In this document: one piece after another, positions 7,993 through 15,080 of the stretch | Numbering within the stretch: position 1 is the first letter of the stretch | Layout: every line of letters begins with the position of its first letter | Assembly (NCBI GenBank): GCA_964611035.1 | Contig: CAZSWT010000066.1 | Coordinates: 1 to 15,232, forward strand | Reading direction: 5' to 3' | DNA length: 15,232 nt | Origin: B33-G16 sp964611035 | Lineage (GTDB): Bacteria > Desulfobacterota > DSM-4660 > Desulfatiglandales > B25-G16 | The notes under the pieces: generated by a model | Seen by the model: only the letters and a program-made list of their open reading frames with translations | Told to the model about the DNA's origin: nothing | The model's database searches: none | Position numbers and translations under genes: made by a program

Positions 7993-8384
7993 TAAATATT
8001 TTCTGGCCAAAAAAGCAAGACAGTGGCAAGTATTGTGATTGCCCTTTCCGCTATATTTATATTAGGATCTTCTCCAAATTAGTTGGTCAAGATTAAGGCT
8101 TAAATCTTATTTGATTAATGATTTCAGTAGGTATAGCTTTTAAAAGCAACTCCGATAATGGGTACCTACCAGGCTCATCATAGCAGTTGCCTATAAAAGT
8201 AATTTCCTGTTAATACTTAATTTCTGGAGTAACATTATCACCTAACAATATGGCCTAATTAATCAAAAAGGTTAATGGTGAAATTACATTTAATTTCAAT
8301 ATGTTGTATTTTGGTAAATCATTTTTCTACCAACTAATTTGGAGAAGAACCTTATATTATAATGCAAATGACATGGAAATTATC
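7993..8384. other. Intergenic region between MFS gene and mltF
   Basis: About 390 AT-rich bases with no convincing ORF. The only structure I see is a nested symmetry at 8127-8169, listed separately. No T-tailed hairpin follows the MFS stop, and no -35/-10 pair close to consensus precedes mltF. TTGATT at 8111 with TATAGC at 8132 has a 15-base spacer and is weak. Confidence 0.5.
8127..8169. repeat. Nested inverted repeat (7-bp arms around a 12-bp palindrome)
   Basis: GTAGGTA at 8127-8133 and TACCTAC at 8163-8169 are perfect inverted arms. Inside lies the perfect palindrome GCTTTTAAAAGC at 8136-8147. There is no T-run, so it does not look like an intrinsic terminator. It could be an operator or a processed RNA structure upstream of mltF, or chance in AT-rich DNA. 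Confidence 0.4.
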
Positions 8385-9734
8385 ATGAAAAGACAAGAGT
8401 GGAAAAATTTACTTCTCATCCTTATTCTTTTAAGTCTTCCCATTTTATTCTCATGTGTAAAAAAGAGTGGCCTTGAGGAGATAAAGGAATCTGGGAAAAT
8501 CACTGTTATAACGAGGAATAATGCCCACTGTTATTACACCTACCGGGACAAACCCATGGGCTTTGAATACGATTTAGCCAAGGCATTTAGTGATCATCTA
8601 GGTGTATCATTAAACGTTGTCACATCCCACTGGGAAAAGCTTTTTGATGTACTTAATGGTGGAGGGGGTGACTTTATCGCAGCCAGCTTGACCATCACGC
8701 CATCACGAGAGAAACTAATAGATTTTTCTGATGAATATCTTGCCATCCAACAACAGGCTGTCATTCATACGAGTAATTATAATACAAGAAAAATTGAAGA
8801 CCTAAAAGGAAAAACCATACATGTTCGCCGTGGCACATCCTATGAGGAGCGATTGAATGAGCTTAAAAATGAGGGCTTAGATATTACTATCCAGGTACAT
8901 GAAGATACACCCACTGAAGAGCTTATCAGGATGGTGGCTGAAAAGGAGATAGAGGTCACCATAGCTGATTCCAATGTCGCCTTCTTAAATCGCCGATACT
9001 ATCCCGATGTTAAGATTGCCTTTCCCATAGAAGAGCAGCAATCTTTGGCATGGGCTGTAAAGAAGGGAGAAGCAGGGCTACAGAGAGCAATAAATGAATT
9101 TTTTAAAAAGATAAAAGAGGACGGAACCTTTGCGAAGATCTACAAAAAGTACTATTCAAATGTTGAGATTTTCGATTACGTGGATCTCAAAAAATACCAC
9201 CGAAGGCTTAAGACGAGGCTTCCGAAATATAAAGAGACTATAAAAAAGGTTGCTGAAAAACATGGTTTTGACTGGAGATTAATTGCTGCTACCATCTATC
9301 AGGAGTCACACTTTAACCCGCGGGCGAAAAGTTTTACAGGTGTAAGAGGAATGATGCAGCTTACACTGGATACGGCTAAAGATATGGGTATTGAAAATCG
9401 TCTTGATCCAAAACAAAGCATCACAGGAGGTGTCAAATACCTTAAAAGGTTGTATGAGAGGTATGATGTTGTGAAAGATCCGGATAGGGTGCTCATTACC
9501 CTTGCCAGTTATAATGTGGGTCATGGACACATCGTGGATGCCCAGAAGATTGCAAAAGAAAAGAATCTTGATCCTCATAGCTGGAACTCTTTGCAGGAGG
9601 TTCTTCCGCTGTTGCGCTACCGTAAATATTATAAAAAAACTAAAAATGGTTATTGTAGGGGCACAGAGCCAGTCCGCTATGTGAACAGGATAATGAACTA
9701 TTATGAAATACTGAAAAGGGAGGCTATTTCCTAA
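8385..9734 (+). CDS. mltF: Membrane-bound lytic murein transglycosylase F-like lipoprotein
   Basis: A 449-residue protein from the ATG at 8385. The frame opens earlier (ATG 8301, 8373), but 8385 gives a proper lipoprotein signal: 'MKRQEWK', a Leu/Ile-rich core, then lipobox LFSC with the modified Cys at residue 24. Next comes a type 3 solute-binding domain (about 33-260), with 'GFEYDLAKAFSDHLGV', 'TITPSREKLIDFSDEYL' and 'KGKTIHVRRGTSYEE'. The C-terminal SLT domain (about 280-435) carries catalytic Glu307 in 'YQESHFNP', then 'GVRGMMQLTLDTAKDMGI' and 'ASYNVGHGH'. This is the MltF layout; the enzyme cleaves peptidoglycan glycan strands from the inner face of the outer membrane, and the binding domain regulates it in known homologues. 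No partner gene is evident. The ribosome-binding site is weak, so the start is chosen on the signal peptide. Confidence 0.93.
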   Translation: MKRQEWKNLLLILILLSLPILFSCVKKSGLEEIKESGKITVITRNNAHCYYTYRDKPMGFEYDLAKAFSDHLGVSLNVVTSHWEKLFDVLNGGGGDFIAASLTITPSREKLIDFSDEYLAIQQQAVIHTSNYNTRKIEDLKGKTIHVRRGTSYEERLNELKNEGLDITIQVHEDTPTEELIRMVAEKEIEVTIADSNVAFLNRRYYPDVKIAFPIEEQQSLAWAVKKGEAGLQRAINEFFKKIKEDGTFAKIYKKYYSNVEIFDYVDLKKYHRRLKTRLPKYKETIKKVAEKHGFDWRLIAATIYQESHFNPRAKSFTGVRGMMQLTLDTAKDMGIENRLDPKQSITGGVKYLKRLYERYDVVKDPDRVLITLASYNVGHGHIVDAQKIAKEKNLDPHSWNSLQEVLPLLRYRKYYKKTKNGYCRGTEPVRYVNRIMNYYEILKREAIS

Positions 9735-9831
9735 GGATAGTAATTTTTTATTGCATTTCAGATGAGCTAATGATAGAAATCAAAGGATAAAATATCATAA
9801 CTCAAACATTTTCTATTAGAAAGATATTATA

Positions 9832-10323
9832 ATGACCAATAATGTTTCAACGTCATTGCCAGGTACAACTTCTGAAACACCACAGAATATGGTAAGGGAG
9901 ATTATCTATCAAATACGAAGGCTCATGCAAGCGGGCGAGCTCTTTACCAAGGAGCTGAATAAAACCTACCAGGTGAGTGCACCACAACTCCATTGCCTCT
10001 TAGCTCTTCAGGAAAATGGTCCTTTACCTCCCTCACATATTGCCAGGCACATAATGGTGAAATCCAGTACTGTAACTGGGATCATCGATCGCCTTGAACA
10101 GAAGGGCTTCGTGGAAAGGCTAAGAAATTCCCCAGACCGCCGTGTGATAACTATTCAGCTGACTGAGGCCGGCAAAGAACTTGCAGAAAAATCACCTCCT
10201 CCCATACAGCATAAGATTGTGGATGGGCTTAAAAAACTCCCTGAAGGGGAGATAAAACAGATCATTCTCAGTTTATCCAAACTCACCCATATGCTGGACG
10301 TTTATGATTTGGAAGTAGAATAG
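9832..10323 (+). CDS. MarR-family transcriptional regulator, likely of the proXVW genes
   Basis: A 163-residue winged-helix regulator. The MarR fold is clear: dimerisation helix at about 20-45, helix-turn-helix at 65-90 ('SHIARHIMVKSSTVTGIIDR'), wing at 95-108 with the family's 'NSPDRRVITIQLT' (the D-x-R turn), and a C-terminal helix pair for dimerisation. The N-terminal ~19 residues are Thr/Ser-rich and poorly conserved in appearance, so the ATG for Met20 is an alternative start. The ribosome-binding site before 9832 is weak. The gene lies directly upstream of a glycine-betaine-type ABC operon in the same direction. MarR-type regulators of osmolyte genes are known (EctR, CosR, OpuR types), and this protein resembles that group by eye. 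I infer it is an osmotic repressor of proXVW; autoregulation is possible. Confidence 0.9.
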   Translation: MTNNVSTSLPGTTSETPQNMVREIIYQIRRLMQAGELFTKELNKTYQVSAPQLHCLLALQENGPLPPSHIARHIMVKSSTVTGIIDRLEQKGFVERLRNSPDRRVITIQLTEAGKELAEKSPPPIQHKIVDGLKKLPEGEIKQIILSLSKLTHMLDVYDLEVE

Positions 10324-10432
10324 TTTTTTTCTATGCATTTCTACAACTCTCGTGTTTTTCTACACACACATTTCATTAGCGTATCGCCTCTTCCCGTGCA
10401 CTGATTTATTCTCAGTCGATGATTTTTTACCC

Positions 10433-10459
10433 TTGACAAGGTATGTGATTCAGTATATT
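10433..10459 (+). promoter_or_regulatory. Candidate proX promoter
   Basis: TTGACA at 10433-10438 is a perfect -35. The best -10 is TATATT at 10454-10459, but the spacer is only 15 bases; TATTTC at 10456-10461 gives 17. The short spacer could mean dependence on an activator or on osmotic change, as seen for some osmolyte promoters, or that my -10 choice is wrong. The transcript would carry a leader of more than 200 bases before the ATG at 10694. Confidence 0.5.
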
Positions 10460-10474
10460 TCTAATTATGATTAT

Positions 10475-10499
10475 TTGAGTTAGTACAATATCAACTTAA
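10475..10499. promoter_or_regulatory. Candidate MarR operator (imperfect inverted repeat)
   Basis: TTGAGTT at 10475-10481 and AACTTAA at 10493-10499 are inverted arms with one mismatch, centres 18 bases apart. The position, just downstream of the likely transcription start, suits a repressor that binds as a dimer with wings on either side. Direct evidence is only the symmetry; assignment to the MarR protein at 9832 is inference. Confidence 0.35.
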
Positions 10500-10593
10500 T
10501 CGATTTTAATAGAAATAAATATACTCAATATTCTTCTTGCTCCACAGTAAGTTAGCCAGCAAATCGGGTTAATAAAACCACACCCGTAGAAAG

Positions 10594-10660
10594 TGAGACT
10601 TCTATCTTTGTATTCCGGGAGTCTCAAAACCTTCCCGATAGGTCCATTAGCTTTCGGGAA
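10594..10660 (+). promoter_or_regulatory. Foldable 5' leader of proX with competing stems
   Basis: Three stems can be drawn. Stem A pairs TGAGACT (10594-10600) with AGTCTCA (10620-10626) and can extend by G-U and C-G pairs. Stem B pairs CGGGA (10616-10620) with TCCCG (10633-10637). Stem C pairs TTCCCGA (10632-10638) with TCGGGAA (10654-10660). B competes with both A and C. No T-run follows stem C, so it is not a standard terminator, and the ribosome-binding site lies 20 bases further on. I recognise no known riboswitch class, including the c-di-AMP ydaO type that often controls osmolyte transporters. Confidence 0.4.
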
Positions 10661-10681
10661 TCCATAAACCATAAAAAGAAA

Positions 10682-10693
10682 AGGAGGTAGATT
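10682..10693 (+). promoter_or_regulatory. Strong ribosome-binding site of proX
   Basis: AGGAGG at 10682-10687 lies six bases before the ATG at 10694. It is the strongest Shine-Dalgarno match in the window, fitting high expression of a periplasmic binding protein. Confidence 0.85.
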
Positions 10694-11707
10694 ATGACGG
10701 AAAGAAAGAATTATATTTTTAAGGCAGTAGTGCTTGTTTTTGGAATTTCTTTTTTACTCTTACCCTTTAGCTCCTATGCTCCTGCTGCAAAAAAGGATAC
10801 GATTCGCTTTTCTGATCGGAGCTGGGATAGCATCCAGGTCCATAACAGAATAGCAGGTTTTATTATCAAGCACGGCTATGGCTTTGATGTAGAATTTCTT
10901 CCTGGGGAAACAGTTTCTTTACTAACTGGTCTTATACAAGGTGATGTGGATGTCGATATGGAGTCTTGGACAGAAAACAGTAAGGAGATCTTTAATAAGG
11001 GAATAAAATCAGGTAAGATGATTAATTTGGGCAGCAACTTTCCAGACAGCTGGCAGGGATGGCTGGTGCCAACCTATGTTATAAAAGGAAATTCCAAGCG
11101 AGGCATCAAACCAATGGCTCCCGGTTTAAAGTCTGTATTTGATATGCCCAAATATTGGGAATTATTCAAAGATCCTGAAGAGCCAAGCAAGGGAAGATTT
11201 TATAACTCCATCCCGGGATGGACGGTTACGAAAATCAACGACGAAAAATTAAAGGCCTACGGGCTGGATAAACATTTCACCAACTTCATTCCCGGATCTG
11301 ATGCAGCTCTTTCTGGTTCTATGATTGCAGCCTATAAGAAAGGGAAACCATGGTTTGGTTATTATTGGGCACCAACATGGATCCTGGGTAAACTTGAAAT
11401 GACCCCCCTCGAAGAACCTCCTTACAGTGAAGAAGTTTGGAAGAAAAACAAGGCCTGTGCAATGATGTCCGTACAGGTTAATATCACTGTAAATGCGAGT
11501 ATGCTTAAAAGAGCCCCAAAAGTTGTCGAGTTTTTACGTAACTATGAGACCACCACAGGTTTGAACAATCAATTCTTGGCTTATATGCAAGACACAAAAT
11601 GTAGCACAGAAGGTGCCGCAATTTGGTTCTTAAAAAATTACGAGGATTTGTGGGGTGGTTGGGTGCCAACAGGAGTAGCTAAAAAGGTTAAGGCAGCCAT
11701 GAAATAG
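10694..11707 (+). CDS. proX: Glycine betaine/proline-type ABC transporter substrate-binding protein
   Basis: A 337-residue periplasmic binding protein of the OpuAC/ProX type. A Sec signal peptide spans about residues 1-32 (basic 'TERKNYIFK', hydrophobic core to 'FLLLPFSSYAPAA', cleavage near Ala32). No lipobox Cys is present, so it should be soluble in the periplasm. The mature protein is rich in aromatic residues typical of betaine cages: W44, W92, W120, W123, W176, W220, Y223, Y224 and W225. Conserved-looking stretches are 'VEFLPGETVSLLTGLIQGDV' (66-85), 'DVDMESWTENS' and 'GKPWFGYYWAPTWILGK' (217-233). It delivers the osmoprotectant to the ProW/ProV complex encoded next. The stop is 7 bases before proV. 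The ligand is probably a quaternary ammonium compound such as glycine betaine, but proline betaine or choline cannot be excluded. Confidence 0.9.
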   Translation: MTERKNYIFKAVVLVFGISFLLLPFSSYAPAAKKDTIRFSDRSWDSIQVHNRIAGFIIKHGYGFDVEFLPGETVSLLTGLIQGDVDVDMESWTENSKEIFNKGIKSGKMINLGSNFPDSWQGWLVPTYVIKGNSKRGIKPMAPGLKSVFDMPKYWELFKDPEEPSKGRFYNSIPGWTVTKINDEKLKAYGLDKHFTNFIPGSDAALSGSMIAAYKKGKPWFGYYWAPTWILGKLEMTPLEEPPYSEEVWKKNKACAMMSVQVNITVNASMLKRAPKVVEFLRNYETTTGLNNQFLAYMQDTKCSTEGAAIWFLKNYEDLWGGWVPTGVAKKVKAAMK

Positions 11708-11714
11708 AAACGGT

Positions 11715-12953
11715 GTGGAATTGAAAGATAGCGATTCAAAAAATCCAAGAGCGGAAGTCTGTGTAGAGGTACAGGGCTTATGGAAGATCTTTGGCAAAAA
11801 AGCTCATGATATTCTTAACTCTGAATTTCGCTTTGCAAGTAAGGATAGCATACTGGAAAAAACAGGCTGTGTGATGGCGGTGAGGGATGTTTCTTTCACT
11901 GTTAAGCCGGGTGAATTTTTCGTTATTATGGGTCTTTCAGGCAGTGGTAAATCTACCCTAATTCGAATGCTTCTTCGCCTTGTTGATTCAACCAGCGGTA
12001 ACATTTATGTAAACGATAGAGATGTCTGTAAATATAATAAGAAGGAGCTGATTGACTTCCGCCGTCACACGACCAGTATGGTTTTTCAATATTTCGGTCT
12101 GTTTCCACACCGCAGTGTTCTTGAGAATGTAGCCTATGGATTGAAGGTACGGGGTATTGCGACAGAAGAGCGCTATACCAGCGCTCAGGATGCCATTGAA
12201 ACCGTAGGACTGAAGGGGTGGGAGCAGTATATGCCCAGTGCACTGAGTGGCGGAATGCAACAACGCGTAGGTATTGCCAGGGCGCTGACTACCCAACCTG
12301 AGATACTCCTTATGGATAAGCCTTTCAGCGGATTAGATCCTTTAATTCGTCGGGAAATGCAGGATGAGCTTATTGAACTTCAAGACAAAGTACAAAAAAC
12401 GATTGTATTCGTGACCCATGATCTTCATGAAGCCCTGAAGATGGGAGACCGTATTGCAATTATGAGGGATGGGGAGATTATCCAGATCGGTGTCCCGGAA
12501 GATGTCATCTCTAAACCTGCTGACGATTATGTCCGTGAATTTGTGCAGGATGCCTCGCCGGCCAAGGTATTTACAGCCGGAAGGATAATGAATGAACCTA
12601 ATGCCCTGCTCTATGAATGGCAGGGACTAAAGGTTGCCCTACTTGTTCTGAGTGCCGCAAAAGAAGATTACGCCTTTATGGTAGGCAGAAATAGACAATT
12701 TTTAGGGCTCATAACCATGAAACGCCTGAAAAACCTCATTCAAAACCGGGGCACCTCGCTCAAGGAGGCACTTGAACAGAGTCCCCCGACTACAGATCCT
12801 GAGGTGGTACTTGAGGATCTCTTTCCTATTGCAGCAGAGGCAGATTATCCTATTGCCGTGGTAAATGAGCAGGGAAGGTTGTTGGGAGAGGTCCAAATCA
12901 GCTCTATTTTTGAGAACATGGTTCAGGATAAAGGGGATGGGATAGATGAATAA
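11715..12953 (+). CDS. proV: Glycine betaine/proline-type ABC transporter ATP-binding subunit, Walker B Glu replaced by Lys
   Basis: A 412-residue ATPase of the ProV/OpuAA type, starting with GTG at 11715, seven bases after proX. Motifs in order: Walker A 'GLSGSGKST' (73-81), Q-loop Gln125 in 'VFQYFGLFPHRSV', signature 'LSGGMQQR' (177-184), Walker B 'ILLMD' (197-201), D-loop 'SGLDPLIRREMQ' and H-loop His235. A pair of CBS domains follows (about 288-402), as in transporters gated by ionic strength or nucleotide signals. The oddity is residue 202: the family has Asp-Glu after Walker B (DEAFSALD), whereas here the codon at 12318-12320 is AAG, giving 'MDKPFSGLD'. That Glu is the catalytic base for ATP hydrolysis, so the subunit may be impaired, or the base may be an error: one G-to-A change (GAG to AAG) explains it. 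The gene overlaps proW by 8 bases. Confidence 0.92.
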   Translation: MELKDSDSKNPRAEVCVEVQGLWKIFGKKAHDILNSEFRFASKDSILEKTGCVMAVRDVSFTVKPGEFFVIMGLSGSGKSTLIRMLLRLVDSTSGNIYVNDRDVCKYNKKELIDFRRHTTSMVFQYFGLFPHRSVLENVAYGLKVRGIATEERYTSAQDAIETVGLKGWEQYMPSALSGGMQQRVGIARALTTQPEILLMDKPFSGLDPLIRREMQDELIELQDKVQKTIVFVTHDLHEALKMGDRIAIMRDGEIIQIGVPEDVISKPADDYVREFVQDASPAKVFTAGRIMNEPNALLYEWQGLKVALLVLSAAKEDYAFMVGRNRQFLGLITMKRLKNLIQNRGTSLKEALEQSPPTTDPEVVLEDLFPIAAEADYPIAVVNEQGRLLGEVQISSIFENMVQDKGDGIDE

Positions 12954-13806
12954 TTTCCCTGAATCTTTTAGGATACCCCTGGCGGACTGGATTGATGCAC
13001 TCATGGACTGGCTGCTTTCTCAATTTGCCGGCCTGTTTGATGCCATCGGGCATATTCTTCTGTTGATGCTCCTTTATATCGAACGCTTTTTCCTGTGGTT
13101 ACCCTGGTGGCTGGTGATTTTGCTGGTGGGGATCTTGAGCTGGCGGGTTATGCGGAAATGGTGGATGGGCCTCGTTATGGCCGGGCTCCTTGTACTTATT
13201 GGGAGCTTTGGCTATTGGAAGCTTGCCATGATGACATTGGGACTCACCGCCTCTGCTGTGTTCGTTTCTCTGGCTGTTGGGATTCCCGTTGGCATTACCA
13301 TGGCAAAGAGCGATCTTGCTGAGTCTATTATAAGGCCTATCCTGGATGCTATGCAAACCATGCCCAGTTTCGTGTACCTTATTCCTGCGCTCATGTTTTT
13401 CGGTTTAGGTAAGGTCCCTGCACTCTTTGCCACTCTGATTTATTCAGTGCCGCCTGTTATCCGCCTGACCAATGTAGGCATACGACAGGTGTCCCACAAT
13501 GTGATAGAGGCAGCCCGAGCATTCGGTGCCAGCCCCAGGCAGATACTGTTTGATGTTCAAATACCTTTGGCTGTCCCATCCATTATGGTTGGCATTAATC
13601 AGACAACCATGATGGCGCTGGCCATGGTAGTGATAGCCTCCATGATTGGGGCTAGAGGTCTGGGTCTGGAAGTTCTGCTAGCAATCAACCGGATTGAGGT
13701 TGGAAGGGGGTTTGAGGCTGGAATTAGTATTGTTTTTCTGGCTATCATTATTGACCGCCTAACCCATGCCCTGGCAACTCGTCAGGAAAAAACTATCGGC
13801 TCTTAA
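12946..13806 (+). CDS. proW: Glycine betaine/proline-type ABC transporter permease
   Basis: A 286-residue inner-membrane permease of the BPD/ProW type. A membrane-parallel or short N-terminal segment ('LADWIDALMDWLLSQFAGLF') is followed by about six or seven transmembrane helices. The ABC-permease EAA loop, the docking site for ProV, is clear at about residues 188-217: 'EAARAFGASPRQILFDVQIP' then 'LAVPSIMVGINQ'. The ATG lies inside the 3' end of proV (overlap 12946-12953), with AAGGGG at 12931-12936 as ribosome-binding site. It is the last gene of the operon; only 37 bases separate its stop from that of the converging methyltransferase gene, and no T-tailed hairpin is visible there. With proX and proV it makes a complete osmoprotectant importer. 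Confidence 0.93.
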   Translation: MNNFPESFRIPLADWIDALMDWLLSQFAGLFDAIGHILLLMLLYIERFFLWLPWWLVILLVGILSWRVMRKWWMGLVMAGLLVLIGSFGYWKLAMMTLGLTASAVFVSLAVGIPVGITMAKSDLAESIIRPILDAMQTMPSFVYLIPALMFFGLGKVPALFATLIYSVPPVIRLTNVGIRQVSHNVIEAARAFGASPRQILFDVQIPLAVPSIMVGINQTTMMALAMVVIASMIGARGLGLEVLLAINRIEVGRGFEAGISIVFLAIIIDRLTHALATRQEKTIGS

Positions 13807-13843
13807 TACAATCTATTCTTGCATAAATGATCAAAGCTGCGTG

Positions 13844-14629
13844 TCATGTTCTCCGGGCTAATACCATCGTGTTCTCAGCAGTGTGTTTGATAGTGCCGTC
13901 GCTGCTGAGGTCAGTCAATTTCTTAGCAAATGTATCCAGTGCACGTAGAAATTCGTCTGTAGGATAAAGTGCAAATGTCGAATAGTGGAAATTGCGCACC
14001 CGATTCAACAGTGAATCCACAGATTCAACCCGCACATTCTTGAATTCCTGGATGGCTTCTAAATGCAGTTCAGATAGCTCACTGATCGCCGCTTCAAGGC
14101 GTTCGCATCGGTACAAACGGGTTTCGCGTTTGGTGAACCCTGGGAAGTGCTGTCCCCATACTGTGCGTGCGTTCTGTTCGGGTGTGCGGGTATAGATGGA
14201 TAAAAGACCGCCAGGGCGCAAGATACGTGCTGCTTCTGCACTAAAACGATCGAGGTCAAAATAGTGAACGGCATTAAAGGTGGTGACCACATCGAAGCAG
14301 CTATCGGCAAAAGGCAAGTCGTTAGCGCTGGTCAAGCAGTAGTGCATGCGCTTGGAAGGAAATTCCCGACTCATCATGTTCCGGCATTCCGATAGCATCT
14401 CGTTGGAATAATCACAGCAGAAAAGCCGGAAATTGCTATTCAGCCGTGCCGAAATGATCTTTGAATATCGCCCAGTTCCGCAGGCGATATCAGCTACATC
14501 GATTAGAGGTTTATCGAAATGCAGGCAGGAGATTATCGCCTCGACGACGCCGGGGTCTGTGTTGCGGACCTGAGTATACACCGAGGCCACGCGCTCAAAA
14601 TGATGCTCCATACTCTGATGATTACCCAT
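13844..14629 (-). CDS. Class I SAM-dependent methyltransferase, substrate unknown
   Basis: A 261-residue methyltransferase of the UbiE/Methyltransf_11 type. Motif I, which binds S-adenosylmethionine, is 'VADIACGTGRYS' (45-56). Post-I 'FCCDYSNEML' (70-79) provides the acidic residue for the ribose. 'LPFADSCFDVVTTFNAVHYF' (105-124) covers motifs II/III, followed by 'EAARILRPGGLLSIYTRTP' (132-150). The C-terminal part ('NFHYSTFALYPTDEFLRAL') is the variable substrate region and gives no substrate. Met1 at 14629 or Met7 at 14611 could be the start; neither has a strong ribosome-binding site. Two lines I counted within it are 53-55% GC, clearly above most neighbouring DNA, which suggests later acquisition. 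It faces proW tail to tail and sits at the truncated end of the cytidylyltransferase pseudogene. Confidence 0.88.
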   Translation of the reverse strand: MGNHQSMEHHFERVASVYTQVRNTDPGVVEAIISCLHFDKPLIDVADIACGTGRYSKIISARLNSNFRLFCCDYSNEMLSECRNMMSREFPSKRMHYCLTSANDLPFADSCFDVVTTFNAVHYFDLDRFSAEAARILRPGGLLSIYTRTPEQNARTVWGQHFPGFTKRETRLYRCERLEAAISELSELHLEAIQEFKNVRVESVDSLLNRVRNFHYSTFALYPTDEFLRALDTFAKKLTDLSSDGTIKHTAENTMVLARRT

Positions 14630-14699
14630 GACTAAACTCAGATATACGAGAGATTTTTAAACACTCCCTTTAAAGATACTATTATGCAGAAAGTAAAAT
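14630..14699. other. Junction between pseudogene and methyltransferase gene
   Basis: About 70 AT-rich bases with no further recognisable cytidylyltransferase sequence. This must hold the methyltransferase promoter if it has its own. On the minus strand TTTACT followed 17 bases later by TTTAAA is the best I can draw, and it is weak. It marks the likely breakpoint where the rest of the pseudogene was lost. Confidence 0.4.
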
Positions 14700-15076
14700 C
14701 TAGCCATAGGCTACCGTTTCATTTGTGAGCTTCACCAATGTCGTTACGTCAAAGATATGAACTGTCATCAACAAAATAAATTTCTTGTTTAATATTTTTT
14801 TGGCATTAAGAACGGATAAGCCGTTCCCCCTTTCCATTCTTCATTTGTGATATGGGCTATGTTTATATTTTTGCTTTTGCTGAATCTATTAAGATGTTGT
14901 CTTACTTTCTTTCCATTGTATCCTATGACCACATAGAAATCAGTAAGCCCACTCTTCTGTGCAGTTAATATCACCCGTTCGATAAGAGGTAGCCCAAGGA
15001 GAGGCATAAGAGGCTTTGAATCGGCTCTGCTTGATAACCTTATTCCATCTCCTGCAGCAATGACAAGGTATTTCAT
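14700..15076 (-). pseudogene. Frameshifted, truncated sugar/inositol-phosphate nucleotidyltransferase (IPCT-like)
   Basis: The gene starts well: ATG at 15076, nucleotide-binding 'IAAGDGIRL' with 'SKPLMPLLGLPLIERVI' (the GxGxRL...KPL signature of NTP transferases), then 'FYVVIGYNGKKVRQHL'. In this frame it ends at 14789 after 'NEEWKGGTAYPFL', only 95 residues. If the frame is changed at the G-run near 14826-14830, the reading becomes 'NGLSVLNAKKILNKKFILLM' then 'TVHIFDVTTLVKL', continuing to a stop at 14700. This matches the family's 'GNG-S-L-AK...FIL-MGDH-(F/Y)' block. The metal-binding Asp of GDH is also lost (TVH here), and the C-terminal half is absent. It is therefore very likely a decayed inositol-1-phosphate cytidylyltransferase-type gene, co-transcribed with the synthase four bases upstream. 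Intact relatives are often fused to a CDP-alcohol phosphatidyltransferase domain. Confidence 0.8.
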
Positions 15077-15080
15077 TACC

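Noticed and set aside
8301..8384. Earlier in-frame start of mltF at 8301
   Set aside because: It adds 28 residues before a good lipoprotein signal peptide, would bury the signal, and has no ribosome-binding site.
9828..9833. Perfect TATAAT
   Set aside because: It overlaps the ATG of the MarR gene, and no -35 is found at a suitable distance for any downstream gene.
10315..10344. Hairpin GTAGAA/TTCTAC with T-run at the end of the MarR gene
   Set aside because: The stem is AT-rich and the T-run lies in the loop rather than after the stem, so it does not fit an intrinsic terminator.
11953..12296. Minus-strand ORFs (96 and 102 codons) within proV
   Set aside because: They overlap the conserved ATPase core on the opposite strand and show no independent signature.
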